From contig CAKSPZ010000002.1 of NCBI GenBank assembly GCA_934486635.1, positions 124,001 through 188,000 on the forward strand: a DNA stretch of 64,000 nt, in the 5' to 3' direction. Source of the DNA: an uncultured Eubacteriales bacterium (GTDB lineage Bacteria > Bacillota > Clostridia > Oscillospirales > Acutalibacteraceae). The notes beneath the pieces are model-generated. The model worked only from the letters and a program-made list of their open reading frames with translations, ran no database searches and had not been told where the DNA came from. Made by a program: the position numbers and the translations under genes. Every line of letters starts with the position of its first letter. Position 1 is the first letter of the stretch. Below are positions 52,780 through 62,557 of this stretch, in pieces.

Positions 52780-55677
52780 TTAGTCCTGTATAGCAGCAAA
52801 CAGACTTCTAAGTCTTATCTTAACTGCTCCTTGATTTGTAATCTCATCTATTTTTATTTGAGTATATATTTTACCCGCCTTTTCAAGAATATCTCTTACT
52901 TCGTCAGTGGTAATAGCATCTACTCCACATCCAAATGAAACTAATTGAACTAAATTCATATTTTTTTTGTTTGAAATATATTTAGCTGCACTGTATAATC
53001 TCGAATGATATGTCCATTGATTAAGCACAGACGTTTTAAATTTTCTCATTTTGTTACTTATAACATCTTCAGATATTACTGCTGCACCAAAGCTTGAAAT
53101 AATTTTATCTATAGAATGATTAATCTCTGGGTCAACATGATAAGGCCTACCAGATAAAACAATAATTTCCCTATTTTCAGCTTCTGCAATCTTAATTATT
53201 TCTTCCCCTTTATTTTTAATCTTTTGCATATGTGAATAATATTCTTCATACGCTTCATTCGAAGCTGTAATAACTTTCTTTAAAGAAATCCCGTCAAAAT
53301 ATTTATTTAAAATTTGATACATTTTATTTGGAAAATCCTTTGGTCTATGTATACCTACATAATCTTTTATAAACGTTATGTCTTTAATTCTATCAACATT
53401 TGCACCAATTACTTCAGGATAATATGCCACCACCGGACAATTATAATGGTTATCTCCTAGTCCTTCATCAAAATTATACGACATACATGGATAAAAAATA
53501 TATTTTGCTCCATCGTCTATCAAAGATTCAATATGCCCATGCATTAACTTAGCTGGAAAACATACTGTATCTGAAGGAATCGTATGCTGCCCTTTTGTAT
53601 ATAAGTCTCTTGTAGAAACAGGAGACACCTTTACACCAAAGCCAAGAGATGTAAAAAAAGTGTACCAAAATGGTAATAACTCATACATATTTAATCCAAA
53701 AGGAATCCCTATTGTTTCCCGATTATTTGAAGTTACACTTTCATATTGCATTAAAAGTTTTAATTTGTAATCATACATATTAAGACTATTATCTGCCGAT
53801 TTATTAGTAATAGGTTTTTCACACCTATTTCCACTTATGCAACGCCTATTATCTGAAAAGGTATTTATTGTTAAACCACAATTATTACTGCAACCCTTAC
53901 ATGATATTGACTTAACTTGGTGATAAAACTTTTCTAGTTCATCTAAACTTATCAATTTACTTTTTTCTTTTGCGTGTTTTTTGGCATATAAAGCAGCTCC
54001 ATATGCACCCATTAAACCTGATATATCTGGTCTAATAACTTCTGTACCCATTTCCATTTCAAAAGCTCTTAGTACGGCGTCATTTAAAAAAGTACCGCCT
54101 TGAACAACTATTTTTTTACCTAGTTCTTCAGGTCCTGACGCTCTTATTACTTTATATAAGGCATTCTTTACAACACTTAGGGAAAGTCCTGCTGAAATAT
54201 CTTCTATAGTAGCTCCGTCCTTCTGAGCTTGTTTAACTGATGAGTTCATAAACACAGTACATCTTGAACCTAAATCGACTGGACATTTAGCAAAAAGACC
54301 AAGTTTTGAAAACTCTTCTATTGAATAGCCTAATGCATTTGCAAATGTTTGTAAAAAAGAACCACATCCAGACGAACAAGCTTCATTTAAAAAGATATTA
54401 TCTATCGTTCCGTTATGTACCTTAAAACACTTTATATCCTGGCCACCAATGTCTATTATAAACTCAACATCAGGCATAAATTTTTGTGCTGCTGTTAAGT
54501 GAGCTATTGTTTCTACTACGCCAAAATCTACATTAAAGGCATTTTTTATTAAATCTTCTCCATAGCCTGTAACTGCACTTGATGAGATTTCTAAATTTGG
54601 ATATTCATGATACAGTGCATAAAGGAAATCTTTTATAATCGGAACCGGATTTCCCTTATTTGGTAAATAAACTGCTCCCAACATCTCACAATTTTCACTC
54701 ATCACAACTGCTTTTACTGTTGTTGAGCCTGCATCAATTCCTATATAAGCTTTACCATTATAAGTTTTTATATCTTTTTTTTCTATTTTATTTTCTTTAT
54801 GTCTTTTTAAAAATTGCTTATAATCATTTTCACTTTCAAAAAGTGGTTTATGATGAGCAAAGTTACCTAAAGACTTGTAATTTTCAACTTTAGCTATAAT
54901 GTTATCAAAGTCCGCAATTTCATCAGCACATATTGCTGCTCCAAGAGCAACATAATACAATGAATTTTCAGGACAATATCCTTTTGTTTTTAAAGTATAA
55001 TCAAAACTATTTCTAAGTTCACTCATAAACGTAAGTGGTCCACCAAGATATAGAACATTTCCTTTTATTTCTCTTCCTTGTGCTAACCCTGCTACAGTTT
55101 GATTAACCACAGCATTAAAAATACTAGCAGCAATATCACTTTTTTGAGCTCCTTGATTTAAAAGCGGTTGAATATCTGTTTTAGCAAATACCCCACATCT
55201 AGATGCTATAGTATAAATTTTTTCATGTTTTTTAGCAAGCTCATTAATTTCTTCTATAGAAACATTTAAAAGTGTTGCCATTTGGTCTATAAACGCACCC
55301 GTTCCACCTGCACATGAGCCATTCATTCTAACTTCAGTATCTCCGGAAAAGAAAAGTATTTTAGCATCTTCTCCACCCAGTTCTATAATAACATCTGTTC
55401 CCGGAACAAAAGTATTAGCAGCAACTCTAGTTGCATATACTTCTTGAACAAATTGCACTTTGCAAGCATCTGCTATACCCATACCTGCAGAACCCGAAAT
55501 AGCCAATTTAGCCGGTTCATTTTTTAATACATTACTGCGTATAAAATAGAGCTTATCTGAAATTTTTTGCTTTATTTGAGAATAATGTCTTTCATAAGAT
55601 TTATAAATGACATTATTATCTTCATCTAAAACTATGCATTTTATTGTAGTTGATCCAATATCAAGACCTATTTTCAA
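52780..55677 (-). CDS. Double acyl-CoA dehydratase activase (BcrAD/BadFG type)
   Basis: 965 residues. Two ASKHA ATPase domains in tandem: the first starts KIGLDIGSTTIKCIVLD with cluster Cys in GSCAGGTGAF and ASRCGVFAKTDIQPL; the second starts AYIGIDAGSTTVKAVVM with NEACSSGCGSFL and GSRCTVFMNSSV. A C-terminal DUF2229-like part (from about 640) follows. ATP-driven electron transfer to a dehydratase partner is the known role of such activases. TTG start at 55677, four bases after GGAGGGATT; the longer frame lacks an SD. Confidence 0.87.
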   Translation of the reverse strand: MKIGLDIGSTTIKCIVLDEDNNVIYKSYERHYSQIKQKISDKLYFIRSNVLKNEPAKLAISGSAGMGIADACKVQFVQEVYATRVAANTFVPGTDVIIELGGEDAKILFFSGDTEVRMNGSCAGGTGAFIDQMATLLNVSIEEINELAKKHEKIYTIASRCGVFAKTDIQPLLNQGAQKSDIAASIFNAVVNQTVAGLAQGREIKGNVLYLGGPLTFMSELRNSFDYTLKTKGYCPENSLYYVALGAAICADEIADFDNIIAKVENYKSLGNFAHHKPLFESENDYKQFLKRHKENKIEKKDIKTYNGKAYIGIDAGSTTVKAVVMSENCEMLGAVYLPNKGNPVPIIKDFLYALYHEYPNLEISSSAVTGYGEDLIKNAFNVDFGVVETIAHLTAAQKFMPDVEFIIDIGGQDIKCFKVHNGTIDNIFLNEACSSGCGSFLQTFANALGYSIEEFSKLGLFAKCPVDLGSRCTVFMNSSVKQAQKDGATIEDISAGLSLSVVKNALYKVIRASGPEELGKKIVVQGGTFLNDAVLRAFEMEMGTEVIRPDISGLMGAYGAALYAKKHAKEKSKLISLDELEKFYHQVKSISCKGCSNNCGLTINTFSDNRRCISGNRCEKPITNKSADNSLNMYDYKLKLLMQYESVTSNNRETIGIPFGLNMYELLPFWYTFFTSLGFGVKVSPVSTRDLYTKGQHTIPSDTVCFPAKLMHGHIESLIDDGAKYIFYPCMSYNFDEGLGDNHYNCPVVAYYPEVIGANVDRIKDITFIKDYVGIHRPKDFPNKMYQILNKYFDGISLKKVITASNEAYEEYYSHMQKIKNKGEEIIKIAEAENREIIVLSGRPYHVDPEINHSIDKIISSFGAAVISEDVISNKMRKFKTSVLNQWTYHSRLYSAAKYISNKKNMNLVQLVSFGCGVDAITTDEVRDILEKAGKIYTQIKIDEITNQGAVKIRLRSLFAAIQD

Positions 55678-55757
55678 AATGAATCCCTCCGAGAACAAAC
55701 TAAAAATAAGATTTTTAAAATAATAATACTAAAAAATTTCTATAAATTTGTAAAAAC

Positions 55758-55794
55758 TTGTTTTTATTATATCATGATGATATAATAAAAACAA
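55758..55794. promoter_or_regulatory. Palindromic bidirectional promoter, activase gene and aroB
   Basis: Perfect 18-bp inverted repeat around one G (55776). Plus strand: TTGTTT (55758-55763), 17 bp, TATAAT (55781-55786). Minus strand, by symmetry: TTGTTT (55789-55794), 17 bp, TATAAT (55766-55771). It lies midway between the divergent starts. Confidence 0.65.
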
Positions 55795-55885
55795 ATAAAT
55801 ATTTGATATAGTTTAAAATATTTTGTCGATATATTAATTACTTAAAAGAATAATTATTCATTTTTATAAATTTATGGGGGAACTT

Positions 55886-56935
55886 GTGAAAGAAATAAAT
55901 ATAAAAACAGATAAGCCTTATAAAATATTAATAGGTAAAAATTTAATACAATATTCCGGTGATTTTATAAAAAAATTTTCATTGGCCAAACAAGTTCTTA
56001 TTGTCTCTGATAACAATGTTAATGATTTATATTTTGACGTTGTATATAAATCCCTAATCACAGCCGGATTTAATGTTTTTTCCTTTGTATTTGATAGCGG
56101 AGAACATTCCAAAAACCTTAAAACTGTTGAAGAAATATATTTAAAATTAATCGATAACCAGTTCACACGTTCAGACTTAATTATTGCTTTGGGTGGTGGT
56201 GTTGTTGGGGACATTGCAGGATTCGCAGCCTCCACATATATGAGAGGAATTGACTTTATACAAATCCCAACCACTCTTCTTTCACAAATAGATTCATCTA
56301 TAGGCGGAAAAACTGCTGTAAATTTAGCAAAAGGAAAAAATCTTGTAGGTTCATTTTATCAACCTAGGATAGTTATTATTGATACAAACACTTTACGTAC
56401 CCTACCTGACATTAACATTTCTGATGGCATTAGTGAAGCTATAAAATATGGCTTAATAAAAAGTGAAGGTCTATTTAAAAAAATTAAAAATTATGAATTC
56501 AATGATATAGTGGAAGACCTTATTATTGAATGCATAAATATAAAAAAAGAAATAATTGAACAAGATGAATTTGAACAAGGAAACAGAAAACTTTTAAACT
56601 TTGGACATACCTTAGGGCATGCAATAGAAACCTTATATAATTATAAAAAATACTCGCACGGTCAAGCTGTAGCTATAGGTATGGCATATGTCGTAAAGTC
56701 TTGTGAAAAACTTTCTGTTTGTTCAAAACAAATATATAATGACTTAATTTTTACTTTAAAAAAATACAATCTACCTTATAAAGTTGATTGTAACATTGAT
56801 AATTTAATTGCAATAGCTCAAACCGATAAAAAAGCTACTAATGATTATTTAGATATAATTTTAATAAGTGACATTGGTAAAAGTTTCATAAAAAGAATCT
56901 CAAAAAATGATTTAAAAAAGTATATTGGAGGATAA
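55886..56935 (+). CDS. aroB: 3-dehydroquinate synthase
   Basis: About 349 residues, NAD-dependent cyclase of the shikimate pathway. Seen are DSGEHSKN, ALGGGVVGDIAGFAAS, PTTLLSQIDSSIGGKTAVN and the metal His in NFGHTLGHAIE with KYSHGQAV. GTG at 55886 after GGGGGAA is favoured; an ATG 12 bases upstream has no SD of its own. First gene of aroB-aroA-aroC-chorismate mutase. Confidence 0.96.
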   Translation: MKEINIKTDKPYKILIGKNLIQYSGDFIKKFSLAKQVLIVSDNNVNDLYFDVVYKSLITAGFNVFSFVFDSGEHSKNLKTVEEIYLKLIDNQFTRSDLIIALGGGVVGDIAGFAASTYMRGIDFIQIPTTLLSQIDSSIGGKTAVNLAKGKNLVGSFYQPRIVIIDTNTLRTLPDINISDGISEAIKYGLIKSEGLFKKIKNYEFNDIVEDLIIECINIKKEIIEQDEFEQGNRKLLNFGHTLGHAIETLYNYKKYSHGQAVAIGMAYVVKSCEKLSVCSKQIYNDLIFTLKKYNLPYKVDCNIDNLIAIAQTDKKATNDYLDIILISDIGKSFIKRISKNDLKKYIGG

Positions 56936-56940
56936 TAATT

Positions 56941-58209
56941 ATGAGTACTGCTTTAATTACGCCACACATACTTTCTGGATCTTTAGACGTTCCACCATCG
57001 AAAAGCGATACACACAGAGCTATAATTTGTGCTTTATTGGCACAAGATATAAGTGAAATCTACCCAATTGATATCTCGAATGACATTATGGCTACTATTA
57101 ATGCTGCCAAATCACTAGGTGCATTTGTTCAAATAGTATCAAATCGATTAATCATTGATTCTCGGTCTGCCTTTTGCAAAAATTATATCACATTAAACTG
57201 TTATGAATCAGGTTCTACTCTTAGATTTTTAATACCTGTTGTATGTGCTCATGGAATAGATGCTCACTTTGAAGGATTAAATAGTTTAAATAATAGACCT
57301 ATTAATGTTTACACAGATGTTCTACCTAAATTTGGTGTTGAATGCATTTCTAATGGTACCTTACCACTTACAGTATCAGGAAAATTATCTGCAGGAAAAT
57401 TTTACATTCCAGGTAATGTAAGTTCTCAATTCATCACCGGACTGTTATTTTCTTTACCTATTTTAAACAACGACAGCGAAATAATATTTACTACATCAGT
57501 CGAATCCATTGGATATATTGATATGACAATAAAAACTATGGCTGAATTTGGAGTAAAAATTATAAAAACCGATTCCGGGTTTAAAATCCCAGGTAATCAA
57601 AAATATCATGCAAAAAAATATCATGTAGAAGGTGATTGGTCTCAAGCTGCATTTTTTATGGCTGCAGGTGCTTTATCGGGACCTGTAAAAATATATGGAC
57701 TTGATACTAATTCACCTCAAGGAGATAAAGCCATTACTAAACTTCTTTATCGAATGGGCGCTGACATTCGGTATGATGATAATTGTATTACTGTATCTGC
57801 AGGTAAATTATCCGGTATAAATATCTTTTCTGCTCAAATTCCAGATCTCATACCAATCTTATCTGTACTTGGTGCTTGTTCTAACGGTACTACGCGAATT
57901 TTTGGTGCATCTCGCTTAAAGTACAAAGAAAGTGATCGGCTTCGTTCCATATATAATGGTCTTTCCAAACTTGGTGTAAATGTTATTGAAACCGATGATG
58001 GCCTTTTAATCGAGGGAAAACCCAACTTTAATAAAACAACATTAGACGGATTTAATGACCATCGCATAGTTATGGCATTTTCTATTGCTGCAATTAAATC
58101 TACTGGCCGCATCTGTATTTCTGGAGCTGAACATATTAGTAAATCATATCCTTCTTTTTTTGAAGATTATAATAAACTCGGAGGAATTGTCGATGTCATC
58201 GATATTTAA
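56941..58209 (+). CDS. aroA: 3-phosphoshikimate 1-carboxyvinyltransferase (EPSP synthase)
   Basis: 422 residues. Seen are PPSKSDTHRAIICALLA, ESGSTLRFLIPV, GDWSQAAFFMAAGAL, LKYKESDRLRSI and NDHRIVMAFSIAA. It joins shikimate-3-phosphate and PEP. TTGGAGG precedes the ATG by 7 bases. Its 3' end overlaps aroC by 17 bases. Confidence 0.96.
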   Translation: MSTALITPHILSGSLDVPPSKSDTHRAIICALLAQDISEIYPIDISNDIMATINAAKSLGAFVQIVSNRLIIDSRSAFCKNYITLNCYESGSTLRFLIPVVCAHGIDAHFEGLNSLNNRPINVYTDVLPKFGVECISNGTLPLTVSGKLSAGKFYIPGNVSSQFITGLLFSLPILNNDSEIIFTTSVESIGYIDMTIKTMAEFGVKIIKTDSGFKIPGNQKYHAKKYHVEGDWSQAAFFMAAGALSGPVKIYGLDTNSPQGDKAITKLLYRMGADIRYDDNCITVSAGKLSGINIFSAQIPDLIPILSVLGACSNGTTRIFGASRLKYKESDRLRSIYNGLSKLGVNVIETDDGLLIEGKPNFNKTTLDGFNDHRIVMAFSIAAIKSTGRICISGAEHISKSYPSFFEDYNKLGGIVDVIDI

Positions 58210-59278
58210 AGGTAATATAAACGTATCCATTTTTGGAGAAAGCCACGGAGAAATAATAGGTGCTGTAATTGATAATATTCCTGCCGGAGAAAAAATTGAT
58301 TTTGATGAACTTTATTTTCAAATGAATAGACGTGCTCCAGGCTATAATGATATATCATCTTCTAGAACTGAACCGGATATTCCCAAAATCATATCCGGTT
58401 TATTAGACGGATATACTACCGGTGCTCCAATTTGCGCTTTAATAGAAAATAAAGATACTAAACTCAAAAGTTATGAAAAAGTAATAAATAAAACAATAAG
58501 ACCAGGTCATTCCGATTATACCGCTTCTATAAAATATAATGGATTTAATGATTTAAGGGGCGGCGGTCACTTCTCTGGTCGATTAACCGCACCTCTTACT
58601 TTTGTTGGTTCTATTTGTCGTCAAATATTAGAAAAACGGGGAATTATCATCTGTTCTCATATCTATTCTATTTTTAATATCTATGATGAACCATTTAAAG
58701 AAATTGATGATACTCTCTTAAAAAGATTAACCAAAGAAAAATTTCCATTAATAGATAAATCTTTAAAAGAAAAAATGATCAATAAAATTATTGAAGTAAA
58801 AAATAGTGGTGATAGTGTTGGAGGAATTATTGAATGTGCAGTTAATAATGTCCCTGTTGGCCTAGGTTCACCCATATTTAACGGGGTAGAAAATTGTATA
58901 TCTTCATTAATTTTTTCCATTCCATCAATAAAAGGAATTGAATTCGGTGCAGGATTTAAATCTACAACCATGACAGGTTATCAAAATAATGATGAGTTTA
59001 CAATTATCGATGAAAAAGTCTTCACAAAAACCAATAATCACGGTGGTATACTAGGTGGTATTTCTTCTGGTATGCCTATTATATTTAGATGTGCTGTAAA
59101 ACCTACTCCTTCTATTGCAAAAATTCAAAACACTGTAAATTTAAGTTCTAATTTACCAGATACTATATCTGTAACTGGTCGACATGACCCATGTATAGTT
59201 CCCCGAGCTGTACCTGTCGTCGAGTCTGTTACCGCTATTGCTCTGCTTAACTTCTTAAAGGAGAAAAGTATATTATGA
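58193..59278 (+). CDS. aroC: Chorismate synthase
   Basis: 361 residues, FMN-dependent. Seen are FGESHGEIIGAVID, MNRRAPGYNDISSSRTEPD, RPGHSDYTASIKYNG and GGGHFSGRLTAPL, and the C-terminal GRHDPCIVPRAVPVVE. The start at 58193 follows CGGAGGAA; the longer frame is inside aroA and unsupported. Overlap with both neighbours indicates coupled translation. Confidence 0.95.
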   Translation: MSSIFKGNINVSIFGESHGEIIGAVIDNIPAGEKIDFDELYFQMNRRAPGYNDISSSRTEPDIPKIISGLLDGYTTGAPICALIENKDTKLKSYEKVINKTIRPGHSDYTASIKYNGFNDLRGGGHFSGRLTAPLTFVGSICRQILEKRGIIICSHIYSIFNIYDEPFKEIDDTLLKRLTKEKFPLIDKSLKEKMINKIIEVKNSGDSVGGIIECAVNNVPVGLGSPIFNGVENCISSLIFSIPSIKGIEFGAGFKSTTMTGYQNNDEFTIIDEKVFTKTNNHGGILGGISSGMPIIFRCAVKPTPSIAKIQNTVNLSSNLPDTISVTGRHDPCIVPRAVPVVESVTAIALLNFLKEKSIL

Positions 59279-59541
59279 CCTTATCTCAAATACGTAACCA
59301 AATAGACAGCATTGACAATGATATTTTAAATCTTATTTTAAAAAGAATGCATTATTCTGAAAGTATTGCTGAAATAAAATTTAATAATAATATTTCTATT
59401 TTAGATGAAAAACGAGAAAAAGATATTTTAAATAATATAAAAGCGAAAATACCAGACAAATATACCTATATTTTGCCTATTTTTAAAGAAATATTAAACA
59501 GTAGTAAAAAAATTCAAAAAGATGTTATATCTAATAAATAA
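59275..59541 (+). CDS. Chorismate mutase (AroQ-type, monofunctional)
   Basis: 88 residues, all-helical. The start LSQIRNQIDSIDNDILNLILKRMHYSESIAEIK has the R-x6-D and K positions of AroQ active sites. It makes prephenate, the next step after aroC, with which it overlaps by 4 bases. No prephenate dehydratase or dehydrogenase domain is fused. AAGGAG precedes the ATG. Confidence 0.88.
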   Translation: MTLSQIRNQIDSIDNDILNLILKRMHYSESIAEIKFNNNISILDEKREKDILNNIKAKIPDKYTYILPIFKEILNSSKKIQKDVISNK

Positions 59542-59584
59542 CTATAATTCAATCTTATCGAATAATATATGTAAGATTGAATAA

Positions 59585-59627
59585 AAATGAAAAGGCCGCG
59601 ACCCAAAGGGTCGCGGCCTTTTCATTT
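59585..59627. terminator. Terminator of the aro operon and htrA-like gene
   Basis: Perfect 20-bp stem (59585-59604 / 59608-59627), core AAAAGGCCGCGACCC, triloop AAA, with A and T flanks. It lies between convergent genes. Confidence 0.85.
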
Positions 59628-59648
59628 AATTAAACTTTATTGGAAATA

Positions 59649-61043
59649 TTATTGAACTTCCCCTTTATCTTCCAATAAAGTAACATTTATTTCTAAAGTT
59701 GCAGAATCAGCTGAATGTATTGCTGACAACCTATACACTGTAAGTTTAACAGTATCTCCTGGTTTATGCTTTGATAATTCGTTATATAACGAAGATTTAG
59801 ATGTAGTATCCACTCCATCAAATTTTGTAATTATATCTCCTGCTCTCAAGCCTTTAGCTGCAGCATCGCTATCTCCTGATATCTCCATTACAACTATTCC
59901 TTGTGGAACATTATTAACTTGAGCTTCATAAGCCGATAATGGTCTAACTGTAATACCTAATTTTACTCTACCGGAGACATAGCCATTTTTAATAATATCA
60001 TCAACTACAGTTTTTACCGTATTAATGGGTATAGCAAATCCCATGCCTTCATAATCGCTGACTTTAGAACTATTTACACCAATTACCTGACCATACATAT
60101 TAAGAAGTGCTCCACCGGAATTTCCCGGATTAATAGCAGCATCGGTTTGAATATATTTTACTAAACTATTAGAGGCTCCAAGAGACCTATTAAGTGCAGA
60201 TACTAAGCCACGTGTAAGTGAATTTGAAAATTCAAGGCCACCTGGATTTCCTATAGCTAAAACCCAAGCACCTACAGCTAATTGATCTGAGTTTCCGAAC
60301 TGAGCTGCTTTAAGATCTGTGGCATCAATTTTTAAAACAGCTAAATCGGTTCTTGTATCAAAACCTACGATTTTTGCAGAATACTCTTTACTGTCACTAG
60401 TAACAACAGTAACATTATACTTATTACTGTTTCCAATAACATGAGCATTCGTAACTATATAACCGTCTGAAGTCATAATAATTCCTGAACCTTGACCTGT
60501 AGATGATGAAACTAAGCCCGCTGACGGATTATATGTTATAACTCCAACTATTGTAGAAGCAACTTCAGAATATATTTGCTCAGCAGTTTTTGTTCCTTCT
60601 GTTTCTGTCTGATCTATTATGTTAATTGTAGCTGAACTATTCTTAGATGTATTATTTGAACTTATGAACCCTCTACTTGTCAAAAATGCTGCAAAAGATG
60701 AAGCTCCAAAAACTATTATAGTCGCACCAAGTATAACTGTTATTACTATTAAAAATGCTTTTAAACCCTTATCCATTTTTTTCTTACTAGTCATGTTGTT
60801 CATATACTCAATTTTATTACTTTCATATTGATTCCAATTATTATTTTGTTTTTCTTTACCTTCTATATAATGAGCTGGACTTTCATTTAAAAAATAATTT
60901 TTTTCTGGTTGTTGTTCTATATTCTTTGATTTATCCTCAGACCAAGAACTTAAATTTTCATTGGTATCTGAATTATCTTGCGAATTCTTTTGAATATTAT
61001 TCTCATTATTTTCAAACAAGTCATTATTATAGTTATCATTCAT
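59649..61043 (-). CDS. HtrA/DegP-like membrane serine protease
   Basis: 464 residues: an Asn/Glu-rich cytosolic N-terminus (about 1-90), one membrane helix (about 93-118), a trypsin-like domain with His in VTNAHVIG, Asp in DLAVLKID and Ser in NPGNSGGALL, and a PDZ domain (GIVVMEISGDSDAAAKGLRAGDII). It degrades misfolded exported proteins. The start at 61043 follows GGGGGAA; an ATG 15 bases upstream overlaps that SD. A two-component pair lies just upstream and is the likely regulator. Confidence 0.94.
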   Translation of the reverse strand: MNDNYNNDLFENNENNIQKNSQDNSDTNENLSSWSEDKSKNIEQQPEKNYFLNESPAHYIEGKEKQNNNWNQYESNKIEYMNNMTSKKKMDKGLKAFLIVITVILGATIIVFGASSFAAFLTSRGFISSNNTSKNSSATINIIDQTETEGTKTAEQIYSEVASTIVGVITYNPSAGLVSSSTGQGSGIIMTSDGYIVTNAHVIGNSNKYNVTVVTSDSKEYSAKIVGFDTRTDLAVLKIDATDLKAAQFGNSDQLAVGAWVLAIGNPGGLEFSNSLTRGLVSALNRSLGASNSLVKYIQTDAAINPGNSGGALLNMYGQVIGVNSSKVSDYEGMGFAIPINTVKTVVDDIIKNGYVSGRVKLGITVRPLSAYEAQVNNVPQGIVVMEISGDSDAAAKGLRAGDIITKFDGVDTTSKSSLYNELSKHKPGDTVKLTVYRLSAIHSADSATLEINVTLLEDKGEVQ

Positions 61044-61105
61044 AAAAAATTCCCCCATCTGTGAATATTAATTTTATTATATCATTAAAATATAAGAAAA
61101 ATAAA

Positions 61106-62557
61106 CTACATTTTTTTATTTTTCTTATCAGGAATAAAAAAAGTAAATTCTGTACATACATTTTCTTTGCTATTTACATATATTTCTCCATTATGTAATC
61201 TTATAATCTGTTTAACTATATAAAGGCCTAGTCCCATTCCATTTTTATCTTTACTTCTGGATCTATCCGTCTTATAAAATCTATCAAATACATGGTTTAT
61301 ATCACTTTGTTTTATCCCTTGCCCACTATTTTTTATTTTAAAAATAGCCTTCTCGTTTTGACTCTTTACACTAATATCAATATAACCTTTTTCATTTACG
61401 AATTTTATCGCATTTTCTATTAAATTATAAACTGCTTGATATATCATATCCATGTCTCCAAAAACAAAGACACCTTCCGTTTTATCAAGACCTGTTATAT
61501 TTAATTGTTTTAAATTTATGGTCTCCTCAAAAGAAATCAAGATATTAATAACTAAACTTAATAAATCAAAAGAAGTTTTATTAAGATGAACAGTATTACT
61601 ATCAATTCGTGATAAATTAAGCATGGTCCTTACCAAACGTGATAATCTTTTTGTTTCATTAGAAACTATCCTTAAATAGTAATCCTGTTTATCTTTTGTT
61701 ATCGTTCCATCCAATATTCCGTCTACAAAACCTGAAATTGTAGTCATTGGAGTTCTCAATTCATGAGATACATTTGCTATAAAATTTCTTCTTGTATCCT
61801 CTGACGCTGACAAAGAATCTGCCATATTATTAAAAGCTATTGATAATTGACCCATTTCGTCTTCCGAGTTTACAGGAACACGTTGCGAAAAATCTCCATT
61901 TCCAAAAGATTGTGCTGCCATTGCCATCTGCCTCATTGGCTTTATCAATGTATAGGATAAAAAACCAATTGCAATTAACGACAATATAATAACAATTAGC
62001 ATTGCCCATAAAAACATTTTAAAAATGTCCCATCTAAATGCATTTAGATACTGATAATCTACTGCAGTAAATACAATTGAAATTATACTAGTTCCCTTAT
62101 ACACCGGTACTCCTACTGTAAAACATTTGTCTTTATATATTTGACCTAAATCACTTATAGAATTAAAATTTCCTTCACTAATTATTTTATTTACTATACT
62201 TTCAGGTACTTTATAAGTTAAATGTTTATAATTATCATTGTTAGAGCAAATAATAATATCTCCATTCAAATCTGTAATAAATATATCTGCATTTATATTA
62301 TTTGAGAAAGTATCAACAAATCCTTGCATAATTGCGTTATTATCAATATGAATTTTATTTTCCATAGTTATTCCGCTATTTTGTGAAACTAAATCTGATA
62401 CAACTATTGCATTTTTTGTTAAAAGTTCTCTTTTTTCATTTTCCCAATAATTTGATATAAATATCCAAAGCATCGAGCCTAACGCTAAAAAACTAAAAAA
62501 TACAATCAGCATAATAACTGACAAATACTTTTTAAATAAAGTTTTTCTTCTAACCAT
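61106..62557 (-). CDS. Sensor histidine kinase
   Basis: 483 residues: helices at about 12-34 and 182-205 enclosing an extracytoplasmic sensor, HAMP, HisKA with SHELRTPMTTISGF, and HATPase with LIENAIKF, NSGQGIKQSD and GMGLGLYIV. It overlaps the stop of its response regulator by one base. Orientation and spacing (48 bases between the end of this gene and the htrA-like start region) suggest control of envelope quality genes. Confidence 0.94.
   Translation of the reverse strand: MVRRKTLFKKYLSVIMLIVFFSFLALGSMLWIFISNYWENEKRELLTKNAIVVSDLVSQNSGITMENKIHIDNNAIMQGFVDTFSNNINADIFITDLNGDIIICSNNDNYKHLTYKVPESIVNKIISEGNFNSISDLGQIYKDKCFTVGVPVYKGTSIISIVFTAVDYQYLNAFRWDIFKMFLWAMLIVIILSLIAIGFLSYTLIKPMRQMAMAAQSFGNGDFSQRVPVNSEDEMGQLSIAFNNMADSLSASEDTRRNFIANVSHELRTPMTTISGFVDGILDGTITKDKQDYYLRIVSNETKRLSRLVRTMLNLSRIDSNTVHLNKTSFDLLSLVINILISFEETINLKQLNITGLDKTEGVFVFGDMDMIYQAVYNLIENAIKFVNEKGYIDISVKSQNEKAIFKIKNSGQGIKQSDINHVFDRFYKTDRSRSKDKNGMGLGLYIVKQIIRLHNGEIYVNSKENVCTEFTFFIPDKKNKKM

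Noticed and set aside
58085..58192. Longer aroC beginning inside aroA
   Set aside because: The conserved protein start SSIFKG follows an SD at 58181-58187; the extra residues are aroA in another frame.
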